A stretch of 55,005 nucleotides of DNA from Parvularcula maris (lineage in GTDB: Bacteria > Pseudomonadota > Alphaproteobacteria > Caulobacterales > Parvularculaceae): NCBI RefSeq assembly GCF_024505085.1, contig NZ_JANIBC010000008.1:50857-105861 (forward strand), given 5' to 3'. The position numbers were made by a program, and so were the translations under genes. A model generated the notes under the pieces. That model saw nothing but the letters and a program-made list of their open reading frames with translations, was not told the DNA's origin and searched no databases. Every line of letters starts with the position of its first letter. The stretch's first letter is position 1. Below, piece by piece: positions 24,586-31,951 of the stretch.

Positions 24586-25361
24586 TGGAGGGGAGCGTCG
24601 CAGCCAAGCTGGACGGCGAGGCCGTTCAGAAGGACACCACTAAGGGTCTCGTCGCGCAGAACCTGCAGAAGGCCTACCGCAAGCGTCGGGTCGTCCACCA
24701 CGTGAACTTCCGCGTCTGCCGCGGCGAGGTGGTAGGGCTTCTCGGCCCCAACGGCGCGGGCAAGACCACCTGCTTCTACATGGTGATGGGCCTCGTAAAG
24801 GCCGATGGCGGCCAGGTGCTGATCGACGGCTACGACGTGACCGGCCTGCCCATGTATCAGCGCGCAAGGCTGGGTCTCGGCTACCTGCCCCAGGAGGCGT
24901 CGATCTTCCGCGGCCTCACCGTGGAGCAGAACATCGAGGCGGTGGCGGAGCTCGCCTGGCCCAACAAGAAGCGCCGTCAGGAAGTCATCGAGGAGCTCCT
25001 GGAAGAGTTCTCGATCACCCATGTGCGCGGCTCCATGGCCACGGCCCTGTCAGGCGGTGAGCGCAGGCGGCTCGAGATCGCGCGGGCGCTGGCGACGAGC
25101 CCCGACTACATGCTGCTCGACGAGCCCTTCGCGGGCATCGACCCGCTGGCCATCGCCGATATTAAGTCGCTCATCACCCAGCTCAAGGACCGCGGCCTCG
25201 GCGTCCTCATCACCGACCACAATGTCCGCGACACGCTCGACATCATCGACCGCGCCAGCGTCATCGCCGAGGGCAGGGTCCTCTTCGAAGGACCGCCCGG
25301 CGAGGTGGTCAGCAACGAAGACGTGCGCCGTGTATACCTTGGGGAAACGTATAACGGCTAG
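24585..25361 (+). CDS. lptB: LPS export ABC transporter ATP-binding protein LptB
   Basis: A 258-residue ABC ATPase. Walker A GPNGAGKT at 54-61, signature LSGGE at 155-159, Walker B YMLLDE at 175-180, and switch His in VLITDHNVRDTL. It powers extraction of lipopolysaccharide from the inner membrane together with LptF and LptG, which are not in the window. An N-terminal extension of about 20 residues (MEGSVAAKLDGEAVQKDTTK) precedes the domain; this is common in alphaproteobacteria. Its ATG overlaps the lptA stop by one base. rpoN follows after 67 bases. Confidence 0.97.
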   Translation: MEGSVAAKLDGEAVQKDTTKGLVAQNLQKAYRKRRVVHHVNFRVCRGEVVGLLGPNGAGKTTCFYMVMGLVKADGGQVLIDGYDVTGLPMYQRARLGLGYLPQEASIFRGLTVEQNIEAVAELAWPNKKRRQEVIEELLEEFSITHVRGSMATALSGGERRRLEIARALATSPDYMLLDEPFAGIDPLAIADIKSLITQLKDRGLGVLITDHNVRDTLDIIDRASVIAEGRVLFEGPPGEVVSNEDVRRVYLGETYNG

Positions 25362-25428
25362 ACAACTTCCAGTGGGCTGAACAGCCTGAGGCCGGGGGGC
25401 CTCGTTCAGTGAACTGGGGGGTGGCGCG

Positions 25429-26856
25429 ATGCGCATGACAGGCCGCTTGGAGGCACGCCAGACGCAGCAACTGGCGATGACGCCGCAGTTGCAGCAGGCG
25501 ATCAAGCTCCTCCAGCTCTCGAACCTAGAGCTTCAGGAATATGTCGAGGAGCGGCTTCTCGAGAACCCCTTTCTGGAGCGCGGCGAGGCGCCCGAAGGCG
25601 AAGGTGCTACGGCTTCCGCCGACGACAAGGCCTCCGACCGCGCGGCCGAGAGTGGCCCCGCGGACGGCTCCGACGAGCCGGTGCTGGAGCGCCGCGAGCG
25701 CATCAAGGAGAACGCAGGCGGCGCGCCCACCGGCGACGAGGACTACGACGCCGCCCAGCATGTGAGCGTGGAGAAGTCCCTGCGCGAGCTGCTGGAGGAG
25801 CAGCTCGACTTGGCCGTGCGCGACCCCATGGAGGCAGGCATCGGCCGCTACCTCATCGACCTGATCGACGAGGCAGGCTACCTGACGGCTACCACCACGG
25901 ACATCGCCGAGAAGCTCGGCTGCCAGGAAACGGAAGTCGCTGCGGTCCTCGCCACCATCCAGGGCTTCGAGCCCACCGGCGTCGGCGCCAGGACCCTGTG
26001 CGAGTGCCTGACCTTGCAGCTTGAAGAGGAGGGCGCGCTCGGCGAGCCGATGCGCCTCTTCCTTCAGAACCTCGCGCTTCTGGGCAGCCACAAGATCGCC
26101 GAGCTGAAGAAGCTCACCGGCATGGATGATGACGACCTGCGCGAGGCCGTCACCGCCATCAAGAAGCTCAACCCCAAGCCCGGCCTCGCCTACGGCGCCG
26201 ACACGGTGCAGGTGGTGGTGCCCGATGTCTACGTCTCCGAGCGGGCCGACGGCTCCTGGCGGATCGAGCTCAACAGCCACACCCTGCCGCGGGTCATCGC
26301 CAATGAGGACTACTATGTCGAGCTCTCCGGCCGGAAGCAGTCCGAGGACAGCAAGAAGTTCCTGCAGGAGCAGATCAACGACGCCAACTGGCTTGTCCGC
26401 TCCCTCGACCAGCGCGCGCGCACGATCCTGAAGGTGGCGAGCGAGATCGTCAGCTACCAGGACGGCTTCTTCGCCGAAGGGGTGAGGCATCTCAGGCCGC
26501 TGAACCTCAAGACCGTGGCCGACAATATCGGCATGCATGAGAGCACGGTGAGCCGGGTGACCACCGGCAAGTACCTGCACACCCCGAGGGGTGTTTTGGA
26601 GCTGAAGTATTTCTTCACACCCGGCATCCCTTCGGCGGATGGCGAGACGGTCTACTCCGCCGAAAGCGTGCGCCACGAGCTGCAGAAGCTGATCGACCAG
26701 GAAGAGCCCCTCTCGCCCCTCTCCGACGACCAGCTTGTCGCCAGGCTCTCCAACCAGGGCATCGCCATCGCCCGGCGCACCGTGGCCAAGTACCGAGCGA
26801 GCCTCGGCGTGCCCTCCTCGGTGGAGCGGAAAAGGGCCGCGAAGCGGGGGATCTAG
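25429..26856 (+). CDS. rpoN: RNA polymerase sigma-54 factor
   Basis: A 475-residue sigma-54. Region I is glutamine-rich (RQTQQLAMTPQLQQAIKLLQ), followed by an acidic linker (about 50-110), the core-binding domain (about 115-310) and the DNA-binding domain with an HTH (TVADNIGMHESTVSRVTTGK) and the RpoN box ARRTVAKYRASLGV near the C-terminus. It directs polymerase to -24/-12 promoters and requires AAA+ activators. Downstream are hpf and ptsN, the usual neighbours. A candidate sigma-54 promoter lies just ahead of ptsN. Full length. Confidence 0.98.
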   Translation: MRMTGRLEARQTQQLAMTPQLQQAIKLLQLSNLELQEYVEERLLENPFLERGEAPEGEGATASADDKASDRAAESGPADGSDEPVLERRERIKENAGGAPTGDEDYDAAQHVSVEKSLRELLEEQLDLAVRDPMEAGIGRYLIDLIDEAGYLTATTTDIAEKLGCQETEVAAVLATIQGFEPTGVGARTLCECLTLQLEEEGALGEPMRLFLQNLALLGSHKIAELKKLTGMDDDDLREAVTAIKKLNPKPGLAYGADTVQVVVPDVYVSERADGSWRIELNSHTLPRVIANEDYYVELSGRKQSEDSKKFLQEQINDANWLVRSLDQRARTILKVASEIVSYQDGFFAEGVRHLRPLNLKTVADNIGMHESTVSRVTTGKYLHTPRGVLELKYFFTPGIPSADGETVYSAESVRHELQKLIDQEEPLSPLSDDQLVARLSNQGIAIARRTVAKYRASLGVPSSVERKRAAKRGI

Positions 26857-26866
26857 ACGCTGCGTC

Positions 26867-26975
26867 TCACCTCTCCCTCGGGAGAGGTCCAAATCTTCGA
26901 TTTGGGGAGAGGGGTAGACGCCCGATACCCCCTCTCTCGACATCGTAGATGTCCATCTCTCCCGAGGGAGAGATG
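26867..26975. repeat. Intergenic repeat, family E copy 2
   Basis: Two CTCTCCC/GGGAGAG hairpins, CACCTCTCCCTCGGGAGAGG and ATCTCTCCCGAGGGAGAGAT, joined by CAAATCTTCGATTTGG and CTCGACATCGTAGATGTCCA. The last two words recur in copy 3 as CTCGACATCGAAGATGTCGA. It lies between rpoN and hpf and may act as a transcriptional boundary. Confidence 0.75.
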
Positions 26976-27075
26976 GAATACCTCACTGCACCGTGCGTTG
27001 GATCACGGTCACACGCTCCGCTACATCCTAGCCTTCCTCGCCCGTTTCTCTGGGGCGAACAGAAGGAGGCTTCCC

Positions 27076-27651
27076 ATGGACGTTCAAATCACCGGCAAAG
27101 GCATCGATCTCGGTGAGTCCCTACAGTCCCATGTGCGCGAGCAGATGGCGGCTGGGGTTCACAAATATTTCGAGCGCAGCGCCGAGGCGAACGTCAATTT
27201 CGGCAAGGAGGGCAGCGAGTTCACCACCGAAGCCACAGTGCACCTTGCCTCGGGCGTGGTCCTCAGCGCCAACGGACGCGGCGGCGACGCCTATGGCGCC
27301 TTCGACCAGGGCATGGAGAAGCTGGAGAAGCGGGTCCGCCGCTACAAGCGCCGCCTCAAGGACCACCACTCCCGCGAGCGCACCCCGCTGCCCGCCGAGA
27401 TGGCATCCTCCTACGTGCTCAAGGGTCTCGGTGAGCAGGACGAGGCTCAGGACGAGGCCGATGCGCCTCTGGTCATTGCCGAGCGGGAGACCTCGCTCCA
27501 CTCCATGAGCGTCGGCGACGCTGTCATGCAGCTCGATGTGGGCGAGACCCCCGTGGTGGTCTTCCGCAACGCCAAGACCGGCAGCCTCTCCGTCGTCCAC
27601 CGGCGCGAGGACGGCAATATCGGCTGGATCGAGGCTGCGGCCAAATCGTAA
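27076..27651 (+). CDS. hpf: Ribosome hibernation promoting factor (long form)
   Basis: About 191 residues: an N-terminal S30AE/YfiA domain (1-105, MDVQITGKGIDLGESLQSHV ... YKRRLKDHH) and a C-terminal dimerisation domain (about 130-190, MSVGDAVMQLDVGETPVVVF, GNIGWIEA) joined by a linker. Long HPF dimerises ribosomes to 100S particles in stationary phase. AAGGAGG upstream of the ATG at 27076 fixes the start; the open frame from 26902 runs through the repeat and is not coding. Position between rpoN and ptsN is the classic arrangement. Confidence 0.95.
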   Translation: MDVQITGKGIDLGESLQSHVREQMAAGVHKYFERSAEANVNFGKEGSEFTTEATVHLASGVVLSANGRGGDAYGAFDQGMEKLEKRVRRYKRRLKDHHSRERTPLPAEMASSYVLKGLGEQDEAQDEADAPLVIAERETSLHSMSVGDAVMQLDVGETPVVVFRNAKTGSLSVVHRREDGNIGWIEAAAKS

Positions 27652-27714
27652 CCCTGTTCACGTGGCCGGGAGCTTGCCTAAAGGCTAGGCTTTTGCCAGA
27701 CGGCCCGCCGGGGT

Positions 27715-27730
27715 TGGCACGGCTCACGCA
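27715..27730 (+). promoter_or_regulatory. Candidate sigma-54 (-24/-12) promoter before ptsN
   Basis: TGGCACGGCTCACGCA, compared with the consensus TGGCACG-N4-TTGCA. The -24 block is perfect (7 of 7), and the essential GC of the -12 block is kept at the right distance; the two T before it are AC. It lies 73 to 88 bases ahead of the ptsN start. Confidence 0.4.
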
Positions 27731-27802
27731 TGTCGGTGGCCTCGATGTCAGTGGCGGTCCGCCACGAAGGAGCATTGCCTCAGGGCGGTGTTTGTAGGTG
27801 TT

Positions 27803-28270
27803 ATGACCAAGTCGTTGCAGGGTATTCTCGCGCCGCAGGACGTCCATCTGGACGTGCCCGCCAACTGTAAGCGTTCGGTGCTGGAGCACCTCGCCGAGAT
27901 GGGTGCGGGCGCGTTCGGGCTGCGCGAAAGGGAGCTTCTTCAAGGGCTTCTGGCGCGGGAGCAGCTCGGCTCCACGGGCCTCGGGCACGGCATCGCCATC
28001 CCCCATACCCGCGCCGATGTGGACCGCCTCAGCGGTATCGCGCTTAGACTGCGCCGCCCGGTGGAGTTCGACGCCATCGACAACAAGCCGGTGGACATCG
28101 CCTTCCTGCTGCTCGCGCCGCGTGACGACAGCTCCAGCCACCTCAAGGCGCTCTCGCGCGTCGCCAGGACCTTCAAGATGCCGGGCGTGGTCGAGAACTT
28201 CCGCCGCGCCAGCAACGCCGAGGCCGGCTATCTCGCGCTGGTCACCGACCCGGAAGAGCAGGCCGCGTAG
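27803..28270 (+). CDS. ptsN: PTS IIA-like nitrogen regulatory protein PtsN
   Basis: About 155 residues, EIIA-Ntr. The phosphorylated histidine is His68 in GLGHGIAIPHTRAD. In the nitrogen PTS (PtsP-NPr-EIIANtr) it is not a sugar carrier but a regulator of potassium transport, envelope and nitrogen or carbon responses. I prefer the ATG at 27803 (MTKSLQGILAPQDV), which begins the conserved part; a GTG at 27788 would add five residues. It ends the rnd-lpt-rpoN-hpf cluster, 151 bases after hpf, and may have its own sigma-54 promoter. Confidence 0.96.
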   Translation: MTKSLQGILAPQDVHLDVPANCKRSVLEHLAEMGAGAFGLRERELLQGLLAREQLGSTGLGHGIAIPHTRADVDRLSGIALRLRRPVEFDAIDNKPVDIAFLLLAPRDDSSSHLKALSRVARTFKMPGVVENFRRASNAEAGYLALVTDPEEQAA

Positions 28271-28321
28271 GCTGCTGCCCCGACAACATAGAAGCCTCTG
28301 TCTCTCTTACAAACGCGAGCG

Positions 28322-28438
28322 GCCCCCTCCGCCCTTCGGGCACCTCCCCCACCAGTGGGGGAGGGAAGCAGAACCAGCGTTCGCTCCCTATCTCGCTCCC
28401 CCTCCAGAGGGGGAGCTGCCGGTAGGCTGAGGGGGAGC
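28322..28438. repeat. Palindromic intergenic repeat, family D copy 3
   Basis: Two linked units: CCCCCTCCGCCCTTCGGGCA with CCTCCCCCACCAGTGGGGGA, then GCTCCCCCTCCAGAGGGGGA with GCTGCCGGTAGGCTGAGGG. It occupies the gap between ptsN and the convergent DUF1150 gene. Confidence 0.75.
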
Positions 28439-28488
28439 AGCCACCGGCGCTTACGTTTCGTCTGTTTGAAAAGGATAAAGTCACCAAC

Positions 28489-28517
28489 AAAAAACCCCCG
28501 GCTGCGGGGCAGCGGGA
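28489..28517 (-). terminator. Terminator of the DUF1150 gene
   Basis: Minus strand: CTCCC-GCTGC-CCC-GCAGC-CGGGGG followed by TTTTTTGTTGG; a GC stem with one bulge and a clear T-run. Confidence 0.65.
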
Positions 28518-28566
28518 GTTTCTCGAACTCAACAATAGTAGCCGCCTGAAGCGATAGCCTCCTGCG

Positions 28567-28806
28567 TCAGTGGACGCTGTGCGGCATCATCTCGTGCTGG
28601 CGAGCGGCGGCGAAGGCGATCTCGCGGTCGCTCATCAGCGCGATGCGCGATCCGTCGTCAGCGTGGAGTGCCCACAGCACGCTGTCGTCCTCGAACGCGT
28701 ATTTGGATTCCAGCTCACGCTCGATGTCCTCGCGAACGTCCTTCGCGAACACTTCCCGAACGTAGCAAACCCGGCGGTCCTGCTTTTCAATCGTCTGCTG
28801 GTTCAT
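28567..28806 (-). CDS. DUF1150 family protein
   Basis: A 79-residue acidic protein of the alphaproteobacterial DUF1150 family. The family hallmark is the second half: VLWALHADDGSRIALMSDRE, then AFAAARQHEMMPHSVH at the C-terminus. Function unknown. In many relatives it is next to a small heat-shock protein gene; that partner is absent here, and the gene stands alone with its own terminator. An upstream TTGATC/TATGTT pair about 16 bases apart near 28967-28940 is a possible promoter. Confidence 0.88.
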   Translation of the reverse strand: MNQQTIEKQDRRVCYVREVFAKDVREDIERELESKYAFEDDSVLWALHADDGSRIALMSDREIAFAAARQHEMMPHSVH

Positions 28807-28976
28807 GGTTCTGCCCCTATCTCAGCGAGCAACCCGCACCGGATGATGCGGCGTCCTCAGGCTTGTTCGAGAGGCTGAAGAAAGAGTTAACACCCCTTAC
28901 CGCTCGATCATGCTCACAGGACCAGTACGCCCGATAAGTGCTAACATAACGTGTTTGTGAACGGGATCAATCGCGC

Positions 28977-29774
28977 TTACGTGACAAGTGTTAGAACAAT
29001 CAGCCCCAGCGCGATCCGGTAGACGACGAAGGGTGTAAAGCTGAACCGCTCGGATGCTTTGAGGAAGAGGGCGATAGCGGCGAGTGCGGCCGCGAAGGAA
29101 AGAGCAGCAATGAGCACGGCGGCCCCCATATTTCCGGCATCCCCCTCACTGACGAGATTGTAACCTGCGTAGAGGCCGGATGCGCCCACGGCGGGGATCG
29201 CGAGCAGCATGGAGAAGCGCGCCGCCTCCCGCCGCTCGAAGCCGAGGAAGCGGCTCGCGGTGATGGTGATGCCCGAGCGCGAGGTGCCTGGGATCAGGGC
29301 CAAGCACTGGGCGAGGCCGATGGTTAGCGCCGCGCCGATCGTGCTGGGGTCGCCGGTCTTGGTCTCGGGCTGACGATCCGCCCACCAGAGAAGAAGCCCG
29401 AAGCCGATCGACGCCCAGGCGATGACCACGGGACTGCGCAGGAGCTCGTCCACGCCGGACAGCGCCACCATGGTGGCGACGAGCAGGAACGGGATCGTGC
29501 CGATGGCGACCACGGTGAAGAGCTGGCGCTGGTCGCTCTTCTGCCCCCGGACGAGGTCGAAGGCGCCGCCGATCAGGCGCAGGACATCGCTGCGGAAGTA
29601 GAGGATGACTGCGAACAGCGTCCCAACATGGGCGGCCACGTCGATCATCGCGCCCTGGTCCTCGAACCCCTCGATCAGCGCCGAGGGCAGGATGAGGTGG
29701 GCGGAGGAGGACACCGGCAGGAACTCGGTGATGCCCTGGATCAAGGCGAGAATGATCAGCTCGAGAAGTGTCAC
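28977..29774 (-). CDS. uppP: Undecaprenyl-diphosphatase (BacA/UppP)
   Basis: A 265-residue integral membrane phosphatase. Both family signatures are present: ALIQGITEFLPVSSSAHLIL near the N-terminus (Glu and the first re-entrant helix) and IPGTSRSGITITASRFLGF (Ser and Arg of the active site) near 160-180. It dephosphorylates undecaprenyl diphosphate to recycle the lipid carrier for peptidoglycan and other envelope polymers. Length and membrane pattern are normal. Divergent from the M23 lipoprotein gene. Confidence 0.96.
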   Translation of the reverse strand: MTLLELIILALIQGITEFLPVSSSAHLILPSALIEGFEDQGAMIDVAAHVGTLFAVILYFRSDVLRLIGGAFDLVRGQKSDQRQLFTVVAIGTIPFLLVATMVALSGVDELLRSPVVIAWASIGFGLLLWWADRQPETKTGDPSTIGAALTIGLAQCLALIPGTSRSGITITASRFLGFERREAARFSMLLAIPAVGASGLYAGYNLVSEGDAGNMGAAVLIAALSFAAALAAIALFLKASERFSFTPFVVYRIALGLIVLTLVT

Positions 29775-29878
29775 GGCATCCGCCCCGGCAAAAATGGAGG
29801 TCCCTTCACGGACCCAAAACCCTTTTGGGTGATAGTCTCGTTAACGCAGGCAGCAAGGGGGCGGTGTTGAAGCGGGCG

Positions 29879-30319
29879 ATGAACCATGTGCGCCTTTTGG
29901 GCGCCGTCTTGCTGATGGTGGCAGCGGCGGGCTGCGCGAGCGCTCCGAAGGGCAGCTACACCTCGCCGGTGGACGGCACGGTCACCTCCAACTTCGGCAA
30001 GCGCAAGCGCAACTACCACACCGGCATCGACATCGCCGCGCCCAAGGGGACCGAGGTGCGCGCCGCAAAGAGCGGCAAGGTGGCCTTCCGCGGACGCAAC
30101 AAGAAGTACGGACGCCTGCTGATCATCGACCATGGCGACGGCACCGAGACCTACTACGCCCACTTGGCAGGCTACAACATCCGTAAGGGGAAGAAGGTGA
30201 AGGCGGGCCAGAAGATCGGCCGCGTCGGCCGCTCGGGCAGGGCGACGGGCTACCACCTCCATTTCGAGCTCAGGGTCAGCGGCCGCCCCGTCGACCCCCG
30301 CGGCGTGGTGCCTCTATAA
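29879..30319 (+). CDS. M23 family peptidase, small lipoprotein (LytM-type)
   Basis: About 146 residues. A lipoprotein signal ends VAAAGC, followed almost at once by a complete M23 domain: HTGIDIAAPKG (zinc His and Asp), YYAHLAGYNIRKGKKVKAGQ and YHLHFELRV (HxH). All metal ligands look present, so it may be an active murein endopeptidase rather than a degenerate EnvC-type activator; there is no LysM or coiled coil. The start is unsure: AAGGGG at 29855-29860 is 6 bases before an in-frame TTG (29867) and 3 before a GTG (29864), but 18 before the ATG given here. A family A repeat starts within a few bases of the stop. Confidence 0.88.
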   Translation: MNHVRLLGAVLLMVAAAGCASAPKGSYTSPVDGTVTSNFGKRKRNYHTGIDIAAPKGTEVRAAKSGKVAFRGRNKKYGRLLIIDHGDGTETYYAHLAGYNIRKGKKVKAGQKIGRVGRSGRATGYHLHFELRVSGRPVDPRGVVPL

Positions 30320-30321
30320 GA

Positions 30322-30411
30322 CCTCACGCGCCAAGGGCGCTCCGGTAGGGCGGCCTGCGCGGCCGGGCACCCGGTCGGGTGCCTTCCCGAAGGGCCGTTG
30401 GTTTGCTGGGA
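30322..30411 (+). repeat. Three-hairpin structured repeat, family A copy 5
   Basis: H1 at 30328-30340 (GCGCC-AAG-GGCGC), H2 at 30352-30364 (GGCC-TGCGC-GGCC), H3 at 30366-30383 (GGCACC-CGGTCG-GGTGCC). Followed by TTCCCGAAGGGCCGTTGG and TTTGCTGGGAA, shared with copy 1. The stems differ most from the other copies yet pair perfectly. It starts directly after the M23 gene, in the sense orientation. Confidence 0.9.
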
Positions 30412-30460
30412 ACATGCTTCACCGCTGCGCTTCTTCCTCATTGAGGAGCGAACCCGTGGC

Positions 30461-30592
30461 CGTCATCCCGGACGTAGCGCAGCGAAGATCCGGGACCCAT
30501 GGCCTTTGGTTCCTTTCAAGAACAACGGCGGCGTGTATTGCGGGCTCGGTCCATGGGTCCCGGATAAGCCTCGCGGCTTTCCGGGATGATGA
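30461..30592. repeat. Inverted repeat, family B copy 2
   Basis: Opens CGTCATCCCGGACGTAGCGC, with inner ATCCGGGACCCATGG and CCATGGGTCCCGGATAAGCC, and closes CTTTCCGGGATGATG. It lies just before the end of the convergent patatin gene; with copy 5 of family A it fills the 299-base gap. Confidence 0.85.
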
Positions 30593-30618
30593 GGTCGAGA
30601 ACCTGCCCTTGAAACCCG

Positions 30619-31773
30619 CTACCCGTAGCTCCGCCGCTCCGGCTCGCCCTCTAGAAACGCTAGGAGCTGCGGCATCGAAGCTTCAGCATCCGCTTCGCCG
30701 AGGTCGATCAGCGCACCGACATAGCCCGGCTCGAAGGTCAGGTAGCTCGGCAGCACGTAGGGCGCTTTCATGCCGCCGATGGCCCCCAGCATCGTCCGCA
30801 CGCTTCGCGGCACCTCGGCCATGTGCTGGCCGGCAATCATGCGAAGGTCCTGCGAGGGCCGGACCATGTGGGTTTCCAGCGCCCGCAGATTGGTCCGCTC
30901 GCGCCGCTCCGGTATCATCGAGGAGAGGGTGTAGTTGATGCGGTGCAGCCGCTCGAGGTCCGCATCGAGGTTGTCGTTGAAGATGATGTCCAGCATCTGA
31001 CCGCCCAGCACACCGAGGGTCGGGTACTCGTCGGGGTCGCTGATCGGGCTCTCCTCCGCATCGGGGGTGCCGTCGCGGGCGGCGATCAGAAACAGTTTCT
31101 GGGCACCGAGATGGATGGCTGGGCTGAGGGGTGCCATCTGACGCAGCGCGCCGTCGCCGTACCAGGCGCCTTCGATCCGCCTCGCCTCGAACAGCCCCGG
31201 CAGGGCGGCGGAGGCCAGGATCTGCTCGGCGCAGACATGCCGCGCCTTGCCCCGGCGCCTGGCGCGGCACCAGTCCGAACCCCCCTCGGCGGTCTGGAAG
31301 AAGGTCACCGATTCGCCGGTGGCGTAGGAGGAGGCGGTGACCGCGAAGGAGTGGGGCAGGCCGCGCAGGATGTTGGCCTCGATCTTCTCGTAGTCGATCT
31401 CGGTGCGAAGAAGCCTCGCCAGCGGTTCCACGTCGAGAAGGCTTTTGGGCGTTTCGAGGCCCGTCCAGGCGAAACCCATCTTGAACATGCGCCCGAAGAG
31501 CTTGCCCGGCGCGGTCTCGAAGACGGAGGAGCAGTGAAGCGAGCGCCACAGCCGCTCCAGCTTGTCAGCGGCGGCTCGGAAGTCCTCCGCCCCCTCGGCC
31601 ATGACGGCGGCGTTGATCGCGCCCACCGAAACGCCGGTGACCACCTCGAAGGGCAGGGGGCCGGGCAGCGCGCGGGCGAGCGCCTTGAGGACACCGGCCT
31701 GGTAGGCGCCGCGGGCGCCGCCTCCCGAGAGAACCAGGGCTGAACGTTCGGTCTGTTGCGGCATCATCGACAC
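30619..31773 (-). CDS. Patatin-like phospholipase family protein
   Basis: About 384 residues. The patatin domain begins at once: oxyanion loop LSGGGARGAYQAGVL, nucleophile GVSVGAINA (GxSxG) and the dyad Asp in WYGDGALRQMAPL (DGA). A C-terminal helical part of about 130 residues follows. These enzymes hydrolyse acyl esters of lipids in the cytoplasm or, in some, after secretion; no signal peptide is seen here. The start is probably GTG at 31773, ten bases after AAGGAG; ATG codons at 31767 and 31764 are alternatives. The longer open frame to 31839 is arginine-rich and unlikely. Divergent from trkH. Confidence 0.9.
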   Translation of the reverse strand: MSMMPQQTERSALVLSGGGARGAYQAGVLKALARALPGPLPFEVVTGVSVGAINAAVMAEGAEDFRAAADKLERLWRSLHCSSVFETAPGKLFGRMFKMGFAWTGLETPKSLLDVEPLARLLRTEIDYEKIEANILRGLPHSFAVTASSYATGESVTFFQTAEGGSDWCRARRRGKARHVCAEQILASAALPGLFEARRIEGAWYGDGALRQMAPLSPAIHLGAQKLFLIAARDGTPDAEESPISDPDEYPTLGVLGGQMLDIIFNDNLDADLERLHRINYTLSSMIPERRERTNLRALETHMVRPSQDLRMIAGQHMAEVPRSVRTMLGAIGGMKAPYVLPSYLTFEPGYVGALIDLGEADAEASMPQLLAFLEGEPERRSYG

Positions 31774-31951
31774 GGGGCGGCTTCTCCTTACCCTAGCTGT
31801 TCGGCGGCATAGAGCCATCGGTTTCGCTCGAGACTGCACGAGGAAAGCTACGCAATCGTGGATTGTGGACGCCGTTTCCTTCCCGCCAGGCAGTCGCTCC
31901 TCGAAACTCGGGTCTTTCCGCGGGGGAGGGGAGGGGTTACGGCAGCTTCAT

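Noticed and set aside
28920-28976. CIRCE-like heat-shock operator ahead of the DUF1150 gene
   Set aside because: On the minus strand GTTAGCACTT resembles one CIRCE half, but the second half at nine bases distance is absent.
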